Shown here: positions 1 to 9,326 of the stretch, piece after piece
Position numbering within the stretch: the first letter of the stretch is position 1
Layout of the letters: every line of letters begins with the position of its first letter
Source of the DNA: Nitrospira sp.
Lineage (GTDB): Bacteria; Nitrospirota; Nitrospiria; Nitrospirales; Nitrospiraceae
Reading direction: 5' to 3'
DNA length: 60,618 nt
NCBI GenBank assembly: GCA_018242725.1
Contig: JAFEBI010000029.1
Span: forward strand, 1 to 60,618
Translations under genes and position numbers: made by a program
Notes under the pieces: generated by a model
Told to the model about the DNA's origin: nothing
Databases searched by the model: none
The model's input: the letters and a program-made list of their open reading frames with translations, nothing else

Positions 1-240
1 GCCCCCTTCGCCACCGCTGTGAAGCACCTCTTCGGCACGATGGTCGACGTCGCCAAACGCAACGAACTCCACACCTTCACGGTCATCCCCAACCGCTGGG
101 TGGTCGAACGCTCGTTTGCCTAGCTCAACACATGCCGCCGACTCTGGAAAAACTGCGAACGCAAGCTCGCTACCAGCCTCAATATGATTGCCCTTGCCTT
201 CCTCGTCCTCTGCCTGAACAGATTATAAACAGGCTCTTAC
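1..240 (+). pseudogene. 3' remnant of an IS5-type transposase gene
   Basis: Frame 1 from the window edge reads as the C-terminal part of an IS5-family DDE transposase, with the recognisable stretches NRWVVERSFA and RRLWKNCERKL followed by the usual hydrophobic tail; it ends at TAA 226-228. The codon at 121-123 is TAG where the family has Trp after RSFA, so the frame is broken by a point mutation. The sequence just after the stop (about 229-240, ACAGGCTCTTAC) looks like an insertion-sequence end. The gene begins outside the window, so whether the rest is intact is unknown. Family assignment is from remembered motifs. Confidence 0.8.
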
Positions 241-409
241 CACTCTTATCTCTTGATGCGATTGTATCTCCTCTATGAGGCCACAGGAGAGACCGGTCTT
301 GTTCACCTTTTCTTCATTGATACATCTCTGCTAGAATACCGACGCATTGCATGCGGTCAATATCAGATTATTTAACCGGATACGATCCGAATAAAGGAGC
401 GTTTTTGAT

Positions 410-691
410 ATGGCTGAAGTTGCGTGTGTGACATGCGGACAAACGGGTGAAGCGATCACGGCCAATTTATTTCTGGGCAAACTTGAATCGGAAATCAAAA
501 GCAAAGTCTGCATCGATTGTTGGAAAAAGTGGGAAGGCATGCGCGTGATGGTCATCAATGAGTATCAAGTCAACCTCGGCGATGAAAGCGGCCGCGAGCT
601 GGTGCGGAAACAAATGAAAGCGTTTCTGAAGCTCGGTGAGGCGGTTGATTCCTCAAAGGTCGCGGAGAACTATCGACCAACGAGTGGCTGA
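410..691 (+). CDS. YggX-like Fe(2+)-trafficking family protein with two CxxC motifs
   Basis: A 93-residue soluble protein whose middle and C-terminal parts follow the YggX pattern: LGKLESEI, then W38xxW41, the VINEYQVNL stretch, and a helical C-terminus with RxxxxKQMKAFL. YggX proteins are about 90 residues and are linked to iron supply for Fe-S clusters and oxidative-damage protection. Classical YggX has one conserved Cys near residue 7; this one has two CxxC pairs (C6/C9 and C34/C37), which could form a zinc-ribbon or bind iron. The start is supported by AAGGAG about 10 bases upstream. It stands alone between the IS remnant and the BFN pair. Confidence 0.75.
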   Translation: MAEVACVTCGQTGEAITANLFLGKLESEIKSKVCIDCWKKWEGMRVMVINEYQVNLGDESGRELVRKQMKAFLKLGEAVDSSKVAENYRPTSG

Positions 692-835
692 CCAGCCCTT
701 TCCATCCTGAGCTGCGTAGGAACCCGAGTCAACTTTTCCCCTGCGTTGTCGCCGACTTCGTTGACATGGCCGTTCTGAAAGTGGTACGGTGCACAGTCAT
801 GTGCTTCGTTCAGTCTAGGTCAATGAGGGGTACAG

Positions 836-1291
836 ATGATTACGCAGATGCAGGTCAAGGGGTTGATGTTCGATCCCTACAACAATGCGTATATCATCAT
901 TCTGCGGGACGATGATCAGGTTGAGATGCTCCCCATCTGGGTCGGTAAAGCGGAAGCCAGTTCGATCAGTTTGGCGTTGGAAAAAGTGGCTCCGCCCCGC
1001 CCAATGACACACGACTTCATGAAATCCTATTTGGATGCGTTTGATGCCAAAGTGATCAGCGTGGTCATCACTGATCTGAACGAGAATACCTACTTTGCCA
1101 AGATCCATCTGATGTACGGTGACTCTGAGTATGCCGTGGATTCGCGCCCGAGTGATGCCATTGCGCTTGCGCTACGCACCGAGGCGCCGATTTTTGCGAG
1201 TGAGTCGGTGATTCGCAAGCAAAGTTCCGACGAACTCGGCCAGTGGTTGGAAAATCTGAAGCCGGAAGACTTTGGCAAGCTCGATTCCTGA
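836..1291 (+). CDS. Bifunctional nuclease (BFN/DUF151) family protein, copy 1
   Basis: A 151-residue protein consisting of one BFN (DUF151) domain. Recognisable stretches are LPIWVGKAEA near residue 40, RPMTHDFMKS near 60, a V-V-I-T-D strand and RPSDAIALALR near 105. Members have been reported to have both RNase and DNase activity; that is family knowledge and cannot be confirmed here. It is followed after 16 bases by a second BFN gene, with rplM-rpsI downstream, so the three may be co-transcribed. The start has a purine-rich GAGGGG stretch upstream. Confidence 0.85.
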   Translation: MITQMQVKGLMFDPYNNAYIIILRDDDQVEMLPIWVGKAEASSISLALEKVAPPRPMTHDFMKSYLDAFDAKVISVVITDLNENTYFAKIHLMYGDSEYAVDSRPSDAIALALRTEAPIFASESVIRKQSSDELGQWLENLKPEDFGKLDS

Positions 1292-1307
1292 GCGAGGGCG
1301 ATTTGAT

Positions 1308-1787
1308 ATGGACGGTGGCTCACCACAAGGCTCTGGCCCCTTGATTCAGCTTCTGGTTGATCGTGTGGTCGAGGACCCCGCCACGGATACGAGGATCGTG
1401 GTGTTGGCTCGAAAGGACGGCGACCTTGAGCACTTCATGGTGTGGGTCGGAGCATCGGAGGGTGAAGCGATCAAGCGGGCCTTGGATACGTCGGTCACCA
1501 CACGGCCGATGAGTCATGATCTGATCAAGAGTTGCGGCGAGCATCTTGGAATTACCACCGCACGCGTGGTCCTGACCGACGTGAAGAGTAGTACGTACTA
1601 TGCGACGGTCTTCCTTGAAAACAAGGGAGTGACTCGTACGCTTGATGCGCGTCCCAGCGATGCCATTGCCTTGGCCCTTCGGTGCCAGGCCCCAATCTAT
1701 GTCACGCCGGATGTCTGGCAACGGCGTAGCGGACAACAGTTGGACGCATGGCTTTCGAAGTTGGAAACGAAGAATATCGGTGCATAG
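1308..1787 (+). CDS. Bifunctional nuclease (BFN/DUF151) family protein, copy 2
   Basis: A 159-residue second BFN-domain protein, clearly paralogous to the preceding gene: both share the WVGxxE, RPMxHDxxKS, TDxxxxTY and RPSDAIALALR blocks in the same order. I chose ATG 1308 because GAGCGAGGG lies just upstream; an earlier in-frame ATG at 1272 would overlap the first BFN gene and adds residues without family similarity. Function is presumed nuclease or RNA processing. Its position directly before rplM-rpsI suggests expression with the ribosomal-protein genes. Divergence between the copies indicates an old duplication. Confidence 0.85.
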   Translation: MDGGSPQGSGPLIQLLVDRVVEDPATDTRIVVLARKDGDLEHFMVWVGASEGEAIKRALDTSVTTRPMSHDLIKSCGEHLGITTARVVLTDVKSSTYYATVFLENKGVTRTLDARPSDAIALALRCQAPIYVTPDVWQRRSGQQLDAWLSKLETKNIGA

Positions 1788-1838
1788 GATGTTTAAGCCC
1801 TTTAACGTCGGCTGAAAGAGCCGCAGTGGAGAAAGAAG

Positions 1839-2270
1839 ATGATGACGACGTACTTTGAGAATCCGGTTCATGTGAAAGAAACCTGGCATCTGGTGGATGC
1901 TGACGGCAAGACCCTTGGGCGTTTGGCTGCAAGAGTCGCCGGTGTACTGCGTGGAAAGCATCGTCCGACGTTCACCCCGAACGTCGATATCGGTGACCAT
2001 GTCGTCATCATCAATGCAGAGAAGATTCACTTGACCGGCGGAAAGCTTGACAAGAAGCTCTATCATCGTCATACCGGATACCCAGGTGGCTTGAAAACCG
2101 CTTCAGCCAAACATGTCTTCCAAAAGGATCCGGCACAGCTCCTGATCACTGCGATTGAAGGGATGCTTCCGAAGACACCACTCGGCAACGGTATGGCCAA
2201 GAAACTTCGTGTTTATGCGGGGCCGAACCACCCTCATCAGGCGCAACAACCGCAACCGATTTCGCTCTAA
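1839..2270 (+). CDS. rplM: 50S ribosomal protein L13
   Basis: A 143-residue L13, the usual length. The N-terminus WHLVDADGKTLGRLAA, the HRPTFTPNVDIGDHVVIINAEK core, the YHRHTGYPGGLK block and the GMLPKTPLGNGMAKKLRVY block are all characteristic. It is an early-assembly 23S rRNA-binding protein. It lies 36 bases before rpsI, the near-universal L13-S9 pairing. Two adjacent ATG codons (1839, 1842) follow TGGAG; either could be used. Confidence 0.97.
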   Translation: MMTTYFENPVHVKETWHLVDADGKTLGRLAARVAGVLRGKHRPTFTPNVDIGDHVVIINAEKIHLTGGKLDKKLYHRHTGYPGGLKTASAKHVFQKDPAQLLITAIEGMLPKTPLGNGMAKKLRVYAGPNHPHQAQQPQPISL

Positions 2271-2306
2271 CGAGCTCATGACCCCAACGAGAAGGAGATC
2301 AGTCGC

Positions 2307-2699
2307 ATGGCAGCAGTGACACAGTATGCAACGGGACGGAGGAAGTGTGCGGTGGCGCGGGCCTGGGTCACAGGGACCGCAGGTGAGATTACCGTGAACG
2401 AGAAGCCGTTGGAACAAGCGTTTCCGCGGTTAACCCTTCGGCAGATCATTCAGCTCCCGCTCGAAATGGCAGGCCTGATGGGCAAGTATTCGATCAGCGC
2501 AACCGTCTACGGCGGTGGCCCGACGGGACAAGCTGGCGCGCTGCGCCATGCGATCGCACGGGCGCTTGTGACCATGACACCGTCAACCCGTGGCCCCTTG
2601 AAAAAGGAAGGGCTGCTCACCCGTGACTCACGAGTGAAGGAACGAAAGAAGTACGGGCAAAAGGGCGCGCGCAAGCGGTTCCAGTACTCCAAGCGCTAG
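2307..2699 (+). CDS. rpsI: 30S ribosomal protein S9
   Basis: A 130-residue S9 with the typical start (YATGRRKCAVARAW), the central GGGPTGQAGALRHAIARAL block and the C-terminal tail ending KRFQYSKR, whose last Arg reaches the P-site tRNA in known ribosomes. The ribosome-binding site is GAGAAGGAG. It is the last gene of the BFN-BFN-rplM-rpsI unit and is followed by a strong intrinsic terminator. Confidence 0.97.
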   Translation: MAAVTQYATGRRKCAVARAWVTGTAGEITVNEKPLEQAFPRLTLRQIIQLPLEMAGLMGKYSISATVYGGGPTGQAGALRHAIARALVTMTPSTRGPLKKEGLLTRDSRVKERKKYGQKGARKRFQYSKR

Positions 2700-2720
2700 A
2701 CGCAGGAGGCACCGATACAC

Positions 2721-2752
2721 AAAAGGGAAGGCCTCGTGCCTTCCCTTTTTTA
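2721..2752 (+). terminator. Intrinsic terminator after rpsI
   Basis: Perfect 12-base-pair stem (2721-2732 with 2738-2749), 5-base loop, and a run of six T at the 3' side. It begins 21 bases after the rpsI stop and marks the end of the ribosomal operon. Confidence 0.92.
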
Positions 2753-2815
2753 TGTCGTTGAGCCGTGTGTTCCATCCGAGAACATCAAGGATGATGATCA
2801 GCTAGGGGTTGATTG

Positions 2816-3865
2816 ATGGGGAAGAACGTTCGAGTCGCTATTGCGGGAGCCAGTGGATATGCCGGTGCTGAATTAGTGCGTCTGGCTTCGGCTCATCCCT
2901 ATTTCACGATTACTGCGGTGACTTCTGAGAAGTCTGCCGGGCAATCGGTGGCCTCCGTATTCCCCAGCCTCAAAGGAATCGTAGAGCATCGGTTTGAAGC
3001 GCTGGCACCGGAAGCCTTAGCGGACCGGGCGGATGCGATCTTTCTCGCTCTTCCGCATACCAAGTCGCAGGATCCGGTTGCCGTGTGCATCAAGGCCGGA
3101 AAGATTGTCGTGGATCTCAGTGCGGACTTTCGCTTGAAGGATGTCGGCGCGTATGAACGATGGTATCAGACTACGCATGCCCACCCGCAGCTCCTCAAGA
3201 ACGCGGTCTACGGCCTACCGGAACTCCACCGGCGCGACATCGCACAGGCAAAACTCGTCGCATCACCAGGATGTTATCCCACAGCTGCCATTCTTCAGCT
3301 GGCGCCGCTTTTTGCTAAAGGACTGGTGCAGCCGGAGACGATCGTCATCGATGCCAAGTCCGGGGTGTCGGGAGCGGGACGGAGTCCGGCCCTCCCCTAT
3401 CATTTCCCTGAGGCACACGAATCGCTCGAGCCCTACAAGATCGGACAGCATCGTCATACGCCTGAGATCGAGCAGGAGCTCTCCGGTTTGCAGCAGGTCG
3501 GCCGTGTGACCGTGACATTCACCCCACACCTTGTCCCGATGAATCGGGGTATTCTGAGCACGGCCTATTGCAGACTGACGCACGCGATGCCCCTAGCGGA
3601 GCTACGAGACTTGTACCGAGAGTTCTATAAAGGCGAACGATTTGTTCGGCTGTACGAGGATATCGTACCGAATCCACGCTACATCAAGGGAACCAACTAC
3701 TGCGATATCGGCGTGTACTCGGATGCACGGGCGGGATGGGTCGTGACTGTGGCAGCCGTCGACAATCTTGTCAAAGGCGCCGCTGGTCAAGCCATTCAAG
3801 CGATGAATCTCATGCTGGGTCTTCCCGAGGAGACCGGCCTGACCGCCCCCGGCAGCTATCCGTAA
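2816..3865 (+). CDS. argC: N-acetyl-gamma-glutamyl-phosphate reductase
   Basis: A 349-residue ArgC, which reduces N-acetylglutamyl phosphate to the semialdehyde with NADPH in arginine biosynthesis. The Rossmann start GASGYAGAELVRL is present, and the catalytic Cys is C153 in SPGCYPTAA; the HRHTPEIEQEL segment carries the conserved His. ATG 2816 is chosen over the adjacent TTG 2813; AGGGGT sits about 8 bases upstream. argJ follows after 58 bases, so two steps of the acetyl-ornithine pathway are encoded together. Confidence 0.96.
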   Translation: MGKNVRVAIAGASGYAGAELVRLASAHPYFTITAVTSEKSAGQSVASVFPSLKGIVEHRFEALAPEALADRADAIFLALPHTKSQDPVAVCIKAGKIVVDLSADFRLKDVGAYERWYQTTHAHPQLLKNAVYGLPELHRRDIAQAKLVASPGCYPTAAILQLAPLFAKGLVQPETIVIDAKSGVSGAGRSPALPYHFPEAHESLEPYKIGQHRHTPEIEQELSGLQQVGRVTVTFTPHLVPMNRGILSTAYCRLTHAMPLAELRDLYREFYKGERFVRLYEDIVPNPRYIKGTNYCDIGVYSDARAGWVVTVAAVDNLVKGAAGQAIQAMNLMLGLPEETGLTAPGSYP

Positions 3866-3923
3866 ATCTCTCATCGTTGATGATCGTAGTCTGAACTGGG
3901 CACCCTCACGAGAACCTCGTTCT

Positions 3924-5129
3924 ATGAAAACAAAACAGACAGGCATTACCACCCCACAAGGGTTTCAAGCCGCCGGCGTCCATTGTGGAATTAAAAAACC
4001 AGGACTCCTCGATCTGGCGCTGTGCGTGTCTGATGTGAGCGGACCGATCGCCGGGGTCTTCACAAAAAATCGCGTAGCCGCTGCTCCGGTGCTGCTCGAT
4101 CGTCGCCATCTGCGGCGCCATTGCGGGCGCGCAATCATCGTGAATAGCGGGAATGCCAACGCCTGCACAGGAGCCCAAGGATTGATCTCAGCCACGACGA
4201 TGGCCAGGGCGGTTGCTCAACAGCTCTCGATCCCCCTCCATCAAGTCTTTGTCGGATCGACTGGCGTGATCGGACGCACACTCCCCATTGACCGCATCAC
4301 GACAGCGATTCCCACATTGTGTTCTCGTCTCAGTGTGAAGGGTGGGGCTCAGGCCGCTCGGGCCATCATGACGACGGACTTGCGGCCCAAGACCGTCTCG
4401 GTGCAAGCAAGGATCGGTGGTCGCGTGATCACGATCGGCGGGATGGCCAAAGGATCGGGCATGATCCATCCCGATATGGCCACGATGCTCGCGTATTTCA
4501 CGACCGATGCGGAGATCACTCCCCTCGCGTTGCAACAAGCCTTGAAAGCCGCAGTCGACCAGTCATTCAACTGCATCACCGTGGATGGGGATACCAGTAC
4601 GAACGATACCGTTCTATGTTTAGCGAACGGTCTTGCGCGGAATCGGGTCATCGAACCACGCAGCCGTGTGTCTCGCGATTTTGAGCATCTCCTGACCGAG
4701 GCTGCACAGACCCTGGCCTTACTCATCTGCCGTGATGGAGAAGGCGTGACCAAGATCGTCAAAGTATTGGTTGAAGGGGCCAAGACGCGCACAGCGGCGA
4801 AGCGCGTTGCGGCAACTATTGCCACGTCCAATCTGGTGAAGACCGCGCTCTTTGGAGAGGATGCCAATTGGGGAAGAGTCATGGCGGCTATCGGGCGATC
4901 AGGCGTTGCGATCAATCCGGCTAAGGTAACGGTCAGGTTCGACGATATTACGATGGTGAAACAGGGCATCGGAATGGGTCTCGATGCCGAGCGCAAAATC
5001 GCACAGGTCTTCAAGCGGAAGGAGTTTACCATTGCGGTCCATCTTGGCTTGGGTACGGCCTGTGCCCATATGTGGACCACGGATCTTTCATACGATTATG
5101 TACGTATCAATGCAAGCTATCGATCATAG
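3924..5129 (+). CDS. argJ: Glutamate N-acetyltransferase / amino-acid acetyltransferase (ornithine acetyltransferase)
   Basis: A 401-residue ArgJ. The self-cleavage site is intact: KGSGMIHPDMATML contains T187, which becomes the N-terminal nucleophile of the beta chain after autoproteolysis. The enzyme transfers acetyl from N-acetylornithine to glutamate, recycling the acetyl group; many members also use acetyl-CoA. It lies downstream of argC on the same strand, consistent with an arginine operon inserted between two ribosomal-protein loci. No terminator is obvious after it. Confidence 0.95.
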   Translation: MKTKQTGITTPQGFQAAGVHCGIKKPGLLDLALCVSDVSGPIAGVFTKNRVAAAPVLLDRRHLRRHCGRAIIVNSGNANACTGAQGLISATTMARAVAQQLSIPLHQVFVGSTGVIGRTLPIDRITTAIPTLCSRLSVKGGAQAARAIMTTDLRPKTVSVQARIGGRVITIGGMAKGSGMIHPDMATMLAYFTTDAEITPLALQQALKAAVDQSFNCITVDGDTSTNDTVLCLANGLARNRVIEPRSRVSRDFEHLLTEAAQTLALLICRDGEGVTKIVKVLVEGAKTRTAAKRVAATIATSNLVKTALFGEDANWGRVMAAIGRSGVAINPAKVTVRFDDITMVKQGIGMGLDAERKIAQVFKRKEFTIAVHLGLGTACAHMWTTDLSYDYVRINASYRS

Positions 5130-5274
5130 TCCGTGGAGGCCGTTTGTCGCTTGAAACCTCGTCGCGACTATGGTAGCGTCGCCGATCGATATCCGACAGG
5201 GGTCGCGTTCACGAAAAAAGAACCGGCCAATTATTCAACTCAATAACAGCGCGTCGTTCGCTGTATGGCTTGAG

Positions 5275-5339
5275 AATAAGGGGAGCGATTCCCTCGCCCG
5301 TGTTGCGGGTGCTCTGCAAGCCTGGAGGAAGGTGAAGGC
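5275..5339 (+). promoter_or_regulatory. Structured 5' leader of rpsB (candidate)
   Basis: The 210 bases between argJ and rpsB have no ORF worth calling. Close to rpsB, GAGC (from 5283) can pair with GCTC and an inner CCCG with CGGG around a TGTTG loop, followed by the GGAGGAAGG ribosome-binding site. rpsB leaders in some bacteria are sites of S2 autoregulation; whether this one is such a site is inference. Confidence 0.3.
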
Positions 5340-6116
5340 ATGGGGGTAGTGGCAATCAAGGAATTGTTGGAAGCCGGTGTGCATTTCGGACATCAGACCA
5401 ATCGCTGGAATCCCAAGATGAAGAAATTTCTCTTTGGTGAGCGTAGCGGTATTTATATCATCGACTTACAGCAGACCCTCACGCGAATGGAACAAGCCTA
5501 TGCCTTCGTTCGAGATCTCGTCGCAGGCGGCGACTCCATCCTCTTTGTCGGGACCAAGCGGCAGGCAGCGGAAATCCTTGAAGAGGAAGCGAAACGGGCC
5601 AACATGTACTTCGTCAACCAGCGGTGGCTGGGAGGGATGTTGACCAATTTCCAGACCATTCGCCGCAGTATCGATAAAATGAAGAAAATGGAAACGACCT
5701 TGCTCAACCCAAGCGAGCATGGCCTGAAAAAGAAAGAAATCCTTCTCATGCAGAAGGATATCGCCAAGCTCCAAAAGTACTTGTCCGGCATTAAGAACAT
5801 GCGCAGCCTTCCTGGAGCCGTCTTTGTGCTCGATACAAGGATCGAAAAGATTGCCGTTCAAGAAGCGACGCGTCTTGATATTCCGGTCATCGCGATTCTG
5901 GACAGTAACTGCGACCCGGATCATATTACCTATCCTATTCCTGGGAATGATGATGCGATCCGTTCGATCAAGCTGATCACGTCAAAAATCGCCGATGCCT
6001 GCATCGAAGGCGCCCATGTGAAAGCACAACGCGAAGAGGCTGAGTTCCAAGCAACGCCTGCTTCTTCCGGAGAGAAGAAACCGATCGTGCGTTCTGAAGG
6101 CGTCGCAATATCCTAA
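5340..6116 (+). CDS. rpsB: 30S ribosomal protein S2
   Basis: A 258-residue S2 with the hallmark N-terminus ([20 protein letters not shown]), [18 protein letters not shown], the [13 protein letters not shown] block and [14 protein letters not shown]. The ribosome-binding site GGAGGAAGG is strong. It opens the classical rpsB-tsf-pyrH-frr cluster, all on the plus strand. The C-terminal 30 residues are a variable charged tail. Confidence 0.97.
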   Translation: MGVVAIKELLEAGVHFGHQTNRWNPKMKKFLFGERSGIYIIDLQQTLTRMEQAYAFVRDLVAGGDSILFVGTKRQAAEILEEEAKRANMYFVNQRWLGGMLTNFQTIRRSIDKMKKMETTLLNPSEHGLKKKEILLMQKDIAKLQKYLSGIKNMRSLPGAVFVLDTRIEKIAVQEATRLDIPVIAILDSNCDPDHITYPIPGNDDAIRSIKLITSKIADACIEGAHVKAQREEAEFQATPASSGEKKPIVRSEGVAIS

Positions 6117-6180
6117 TCCTCGTGCAGAACCATTCATCAATGTTTGAATTTTCAACGCTCGTGTGAAGGAAGAACGAATC

Positions 6181-6777
6181 ATGGCAGGATCCAGTCAGCT
6201 TGTGAAGGAACTTCGTGAGAAAACAGGGGCCGGCATTTTGGATTGTCAGAAAGCCCTTACCGAAAACGACAATGATGTTGAGAAAGCCATTGACTATTTG
6301 CGGCAGAAGGGCTTGGCGGCGGCCGCGAAGAAAGCCGGCCGAGAGACCAATCAAGGTCTCATTCATTCGTACATCCATATGGGGGGAAAGATCGGCGTCT
6401 TGATCGAAGTGAACTGCGAAACGGATTTCGTGGCTCGCAATGAAGAATTCAAGGCCTTCGTCAATGATCTGGCTCTGCAGGTCGCCGCCGCGAAACCGAC
6501 CTTCGTCAAGCGTGAGGATGTTCCCGCCGATATGGCCGAGAAAGAAAAAATGATCTACGAAGGGCAGGCGAAAGAAATGGGTAAGCCACCGGCCGCGTGG
6601 CCCAAAATTGTCGAAGGGAAGTTGGAAAAGTTCTATCAGGAGAATTGTCTGATGGAACAGTCTTTCATCAAGGATCCGGCCGTGACCGTCAAGGATTTAC
6701 TTGCCCAAAAGATCTCAAAGATCGGTGAGAATATGAACATTCGCCGATTCACCCGTTACCAGTTGGGCGAAGTATGA
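6181..6777 (+). CDS. tsf: Translation elongation factor Ts
   Basis: A 198-residue EF-Ts, the nucleotide-exchange factor for EF-Tu. The N-terminal UBA-like region ([20 protein letters not shown]) and the core segment with [20 protein letters not shown] are intact. It is the short form, lacking one core repeat compared with the roughly 280-residue E. coli type, as in Thermus. ATG 6181 follows AAGGAAGAA; the upstream GTG 6163 would include that site. The stop overlaps the pyrH start by four bases (ATGA). Confidence 0.96.
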   Translation: MAGSSQLVKELREKTGAGILDCQKALTENDNDVEKAIDYLRQKGLAAAAKKAGRETNQGLIHSYIHMGGKIGVLIEVNCETDFVARNEEFKAFVNDLALQVAAAKPTFVKREDVPADMAEKEKMIYEGQAKEMGKPPAAWPKIVEGKLEKFYQENCLMEQSFIKDPAVTVKDLLAQKISKIGENMNIRRFTRYQLGEV

Positions 6778-7499
6778 GCTCTGCCAAATACCGCCGCCTC
6801 CTTCTGAAAGTCAGTGGGGAGATGTTGGCTGGTGAGCAGGGTTACGGTATCCAACCCTCCATTCTGGAAACTCTTGCCGCAGAGATCGCCTCGGTCGTGG
6901 CTCTTGATGTTCAGGTGGCCATTGTCATCGGAGGCGGCAATATCTTTCGAGGGATCGCCGCGAGTGCCGCGGGTATGGAGCGGGCGTCCGCTGATTATAT
7001 GGGGATGCTGGCGACCGTGCTCAATGCCTTGGCGCTTCAAAATGCATTGGAACGCATTGGAGTCATTACCCGAGTTCAATCTGCCATTGAAATGCGCCAA
7101 CTGGCAGAAGGCTACATTCGACGGCGGGCCATTCGCCACCTCGAAAAGAACCGGGTCGTTATTTTTGCCGGTGGTACCGGAAATCCTTACTTCTCAACGG
7201 ATACGGCGGCTGTTCTTCGGGCCATGGAAATCAGTGCGCAGGTCATCATGAAGGGCACCAAGGTTGACGGGATTTATGACGCAGATCCGGTCAGCCACCC
7301 CACGGCAAAGAAATACGATCAGATTTCCTTTCTCGCTATTTTGAATCAAAATCTCAAAGTGATGGACTCGACGGCCATCAGTCTGTGTATGGATAATAAA
7401 CTGCCGCTCGTCGTCTTCAACCTCAAGGTGCCCGGTAACTTCAAACGAGTGGCTTTGGGTGAGCCGATCGGGACCTCCGTCACGATCGGTAATCGCTGA
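6774..7499 (+). CDS. pyrH: UMP kinase (uridylate kinase)
   Basis: A 241-residue PyrH of the amino-acid-kinase fold, converting UMP to UDP with ATP. Visible motifs are LLKVSGEML at the start, the glycine loop [10 protein letters not shown], the [16 protein letters not shown] block and the ATP-side [13 protein letters not shown] segment. It is translationally coupled to tsf through the ATGA overlap and lies 19 bases before frr, as in most bacteria. Confidence 0.97.
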   Translation: MSSAKYRRLLLKVSGEMLAGEQGYGIQPSILETLAAEIASVVALDVQVAIVIGGGNIFRGIAASAAGMERASADYMGMLATVLNALALQNALERIGVITRVQSAIEMRQLAEGYIRRRAIRHLEKNRVVIFAGGTGNPYFSTDTAAVLRAMEISAQVIMKGTKVDGIYDADPVSHPTAKKYDQISFLAILNQNLKVMDSTAISLCMDNKLPLVVFNLKVPGNFKRVALGEPIGTSVTIGNR

Positions 7500-7518
7500 T
7501 CCTATTACGAGGTGTGTC

Positions 7519-8082
7519 ATGTCCAACGCTGCCCCGGTTCGTCAGGCCTTCGTCTCCCGTATGGATCAATCACTCGAGCATTTACGAAAGGATCTTTCCG
7601 GTCTGCGAACTGGGCGAGCTTCCGTCGCGCTGCTCGATGGGATTCGTGTCGATTACTACGGCACCATGACGCCGTTAAAACAGATTGCCAGTGTCTCGAC
7701 TCCGGAAGCTCGATTGATCACCATCCAACCTTGGGAGCCTCAACTGATCAAAGAGATTGAGAAAGGTATCGCGAATGCCGGCTTGGGTGTGACGCCATCT
7801 AATGACGGCAAGATCATTCGAGTTCCGCTTCCTCCGTTGACCGAAGAGCGACGCAAAGAATTGACGAAGATCTGCAAGAAACACGGTGAAGACGCAAAAG
7901 TGCAGATCCGTGGATTCCGAAGGGAAGCGAACGAAGAGTTGAAGAAACTCCAAAAAGATGCGAAGCTCACCGAGGATGAATTACGAAAAGCTGAACAAGA
8001 GACCCAGAAACTCATCGAACAGTATGGACAAAAAGTCGATGAGATCATCAAGAAAAAGGAACAGGAAATCATGGAAGTGTAG
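7519..8082 (+). CDS. frr: Ribosome recycling factor
   Basis: A 187-residue RRF, which with EF-G splits post-termination ribosomes. The conserved LRKDLSGLRTGRAS segment near residue 20, the LITIQPWEP block, the ANAGLGVTPSNDGKIIRVPLPPLTEERRKEL stretch (shown only in outline) and the long charged C-terminal helix are all present. ATG 7519 was chosen because MSNAAPVRQ matches usual RRF starts; an in-frame start 60 bases earlier would overlap pyrH. Last gene of the translation cluster. Confidence 0.97.
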   Translation: MSNAAPVRQAFVSRMDQSLEHLRKDLSGLRTGRASVALLDGIRVDYYGTMTPLKQIASVSTPEARLITIQPWEPQLIKEIEKGIANAGLGVTPSNDGKIIRVPLPPLTEERRKELTKICKKHGEDAKVQIRGFRREANEELKKLQKDAKLTEDELRKAEQETQKLIEQYGQKVDEIIKKKEQEIMEV

Positions 8083-8113
8083 GGTGGCTTCCTCCTGACC
8101 CTCCTTTCCTTAC

Positions 8114-9250
8114 ATGTCGAGCACCTCGAATTTCCACCCAACCTTCGCGACTGTCGACCTGACCGCACTCGCCTATAATCTTTCCCAGATTCGCCGACTC
8201 CTCTCCCCTTCTTGTGACATCATGCCTGTTGTCAAAGCCAATGCCTATGGCCATGGCGCCATTGAAACGGCACGAGCACTGGTACAGCAGAAGGTAGGCT
8301 ATCTGGCTGTCTTTTCAATCGAGGAAGCCGTTGCACTGCGCCAAGCTGGAATTGCTATATCAATGCTGGTGCTCGGCCCGTTCTTCCCTCAGCAAGTCGA
8401 GGACCTTATTGCCTACAGGCTGACTCCGGTCGTGAGCGATCTATCCATAATCGAAGTGCTGGCTCATGCCGCTCGTTCACGAACGACGCCCTACTCGATT
8501 CATCTCAAAGTCGAGACCGGTATGAATCGGCTGGGTCTGACACAAGATGATCTTGAGACTCTGTTCACTAAACGCGCGTTTCCTTCATCACTGCACCTCG
8601 AAGGCCTCATGTCGCATCTGGCTGATAGTGATGGGGAGACGCTTGATGCAACAGATGCCCAGATGGCCCGATTCAACAGAGCCCTGAGTATCGCCCGTGA
8701 CGCAGGATATGAGGTTCCGCTGGTTCACTTGTCGAACAGCGCGAGTATCATCCGATTTCCGTCGGCTCACTATACGATGGTCCGTCCCGGTATCATGCTG
8801 TACGGCTACCACACGCTTCCAAGTACCATACCGGCGCCTGACTTACAGCCAGTCCTCTCCCTCACGACCTGCATCGCGCAGCTCCGTCATATTCGTCCCG
8901 GTGACCGGGTGAGTTATAACGGAACTTTCATTGCACGGCGATCCACACGCATTGCCGTGCTTCCGATCGGGTATGCTGATGGATTAAGCCGACGTCTCTC
9001 GAATCGAGGGGTCGTCCTGATTCGCGGACGGCGTGTTCCGATCATTGGACTGGTGTGTATGGACATGGTGATGGTAGATGTTACCACCGTCCCTGATGCG
9101 ACGATTGGTGATGAGGTCGTCATGATTGGACAGCAAGGAGGAGAGAAGATTACGGCGAAGGATATTGCCGAATGGACTGGGACAATCCCGTACGAAGTCC
9201 TCTGCGCGATCAGTCCAAGAGTTCCAAGGCGCTATTGTCTTCTTTCATAA
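8114..9250 (+). CDS. alr: Alanine racemase
   Basis: A 378-residue PLP enzyme making D-alanine for peptidoglycan. PLP lysine K41 lies in VVKANAYGHG; GMNRLG, HLSNSAS and MVRPGIMLYG are typical, and the C-terminal half carries SYNGTF with the second catalytic Tyr and CMDMVMVDV. It begins 31 bases after frr and could be co-transcribed. The downstream gene is convergent. Confidence 0.96.
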   Translation: MSSTSNFHPTFATVDLTALAYNLSQIRRLLSPSCDIMPVVKANAYGHGAIETARALVQQKVGYLAVFSIEEAVALRQAGIAISMLVLGPFFPQQVEDLIAYRLTPVVSDLSIIEVLAHAARSRTTPYSIHLKVETGMNRLGLTQDDLETLFTKRAFPSSLHLEGLMSHLADSDGETLDATDAQMARFNRALSIARDAGYEVPLVHLSNSASIIRFPSAHYTMVRPGIMLYGYHTLPSTIPAPDLQPVLSLTTCIAQLRHIRPGDRVSYNGTFIARRSTRIAVLPIGYADGLSRRLSNRGVVLIRGRRVPIIGLVCMDMVMVDVTTVPDATIGDEVVMIGQQGGEKITAKDIAEWTGTIPYEVLCAISPRVPRRYCLLS

Positions 9251-9326
9251 TGAGAGACCGCTCTCAGCAACGTGCTGGTTCGCAGTCCGGAGAAACGGGT
9301 CATCGGGTTGAACCATGCAACGATGT

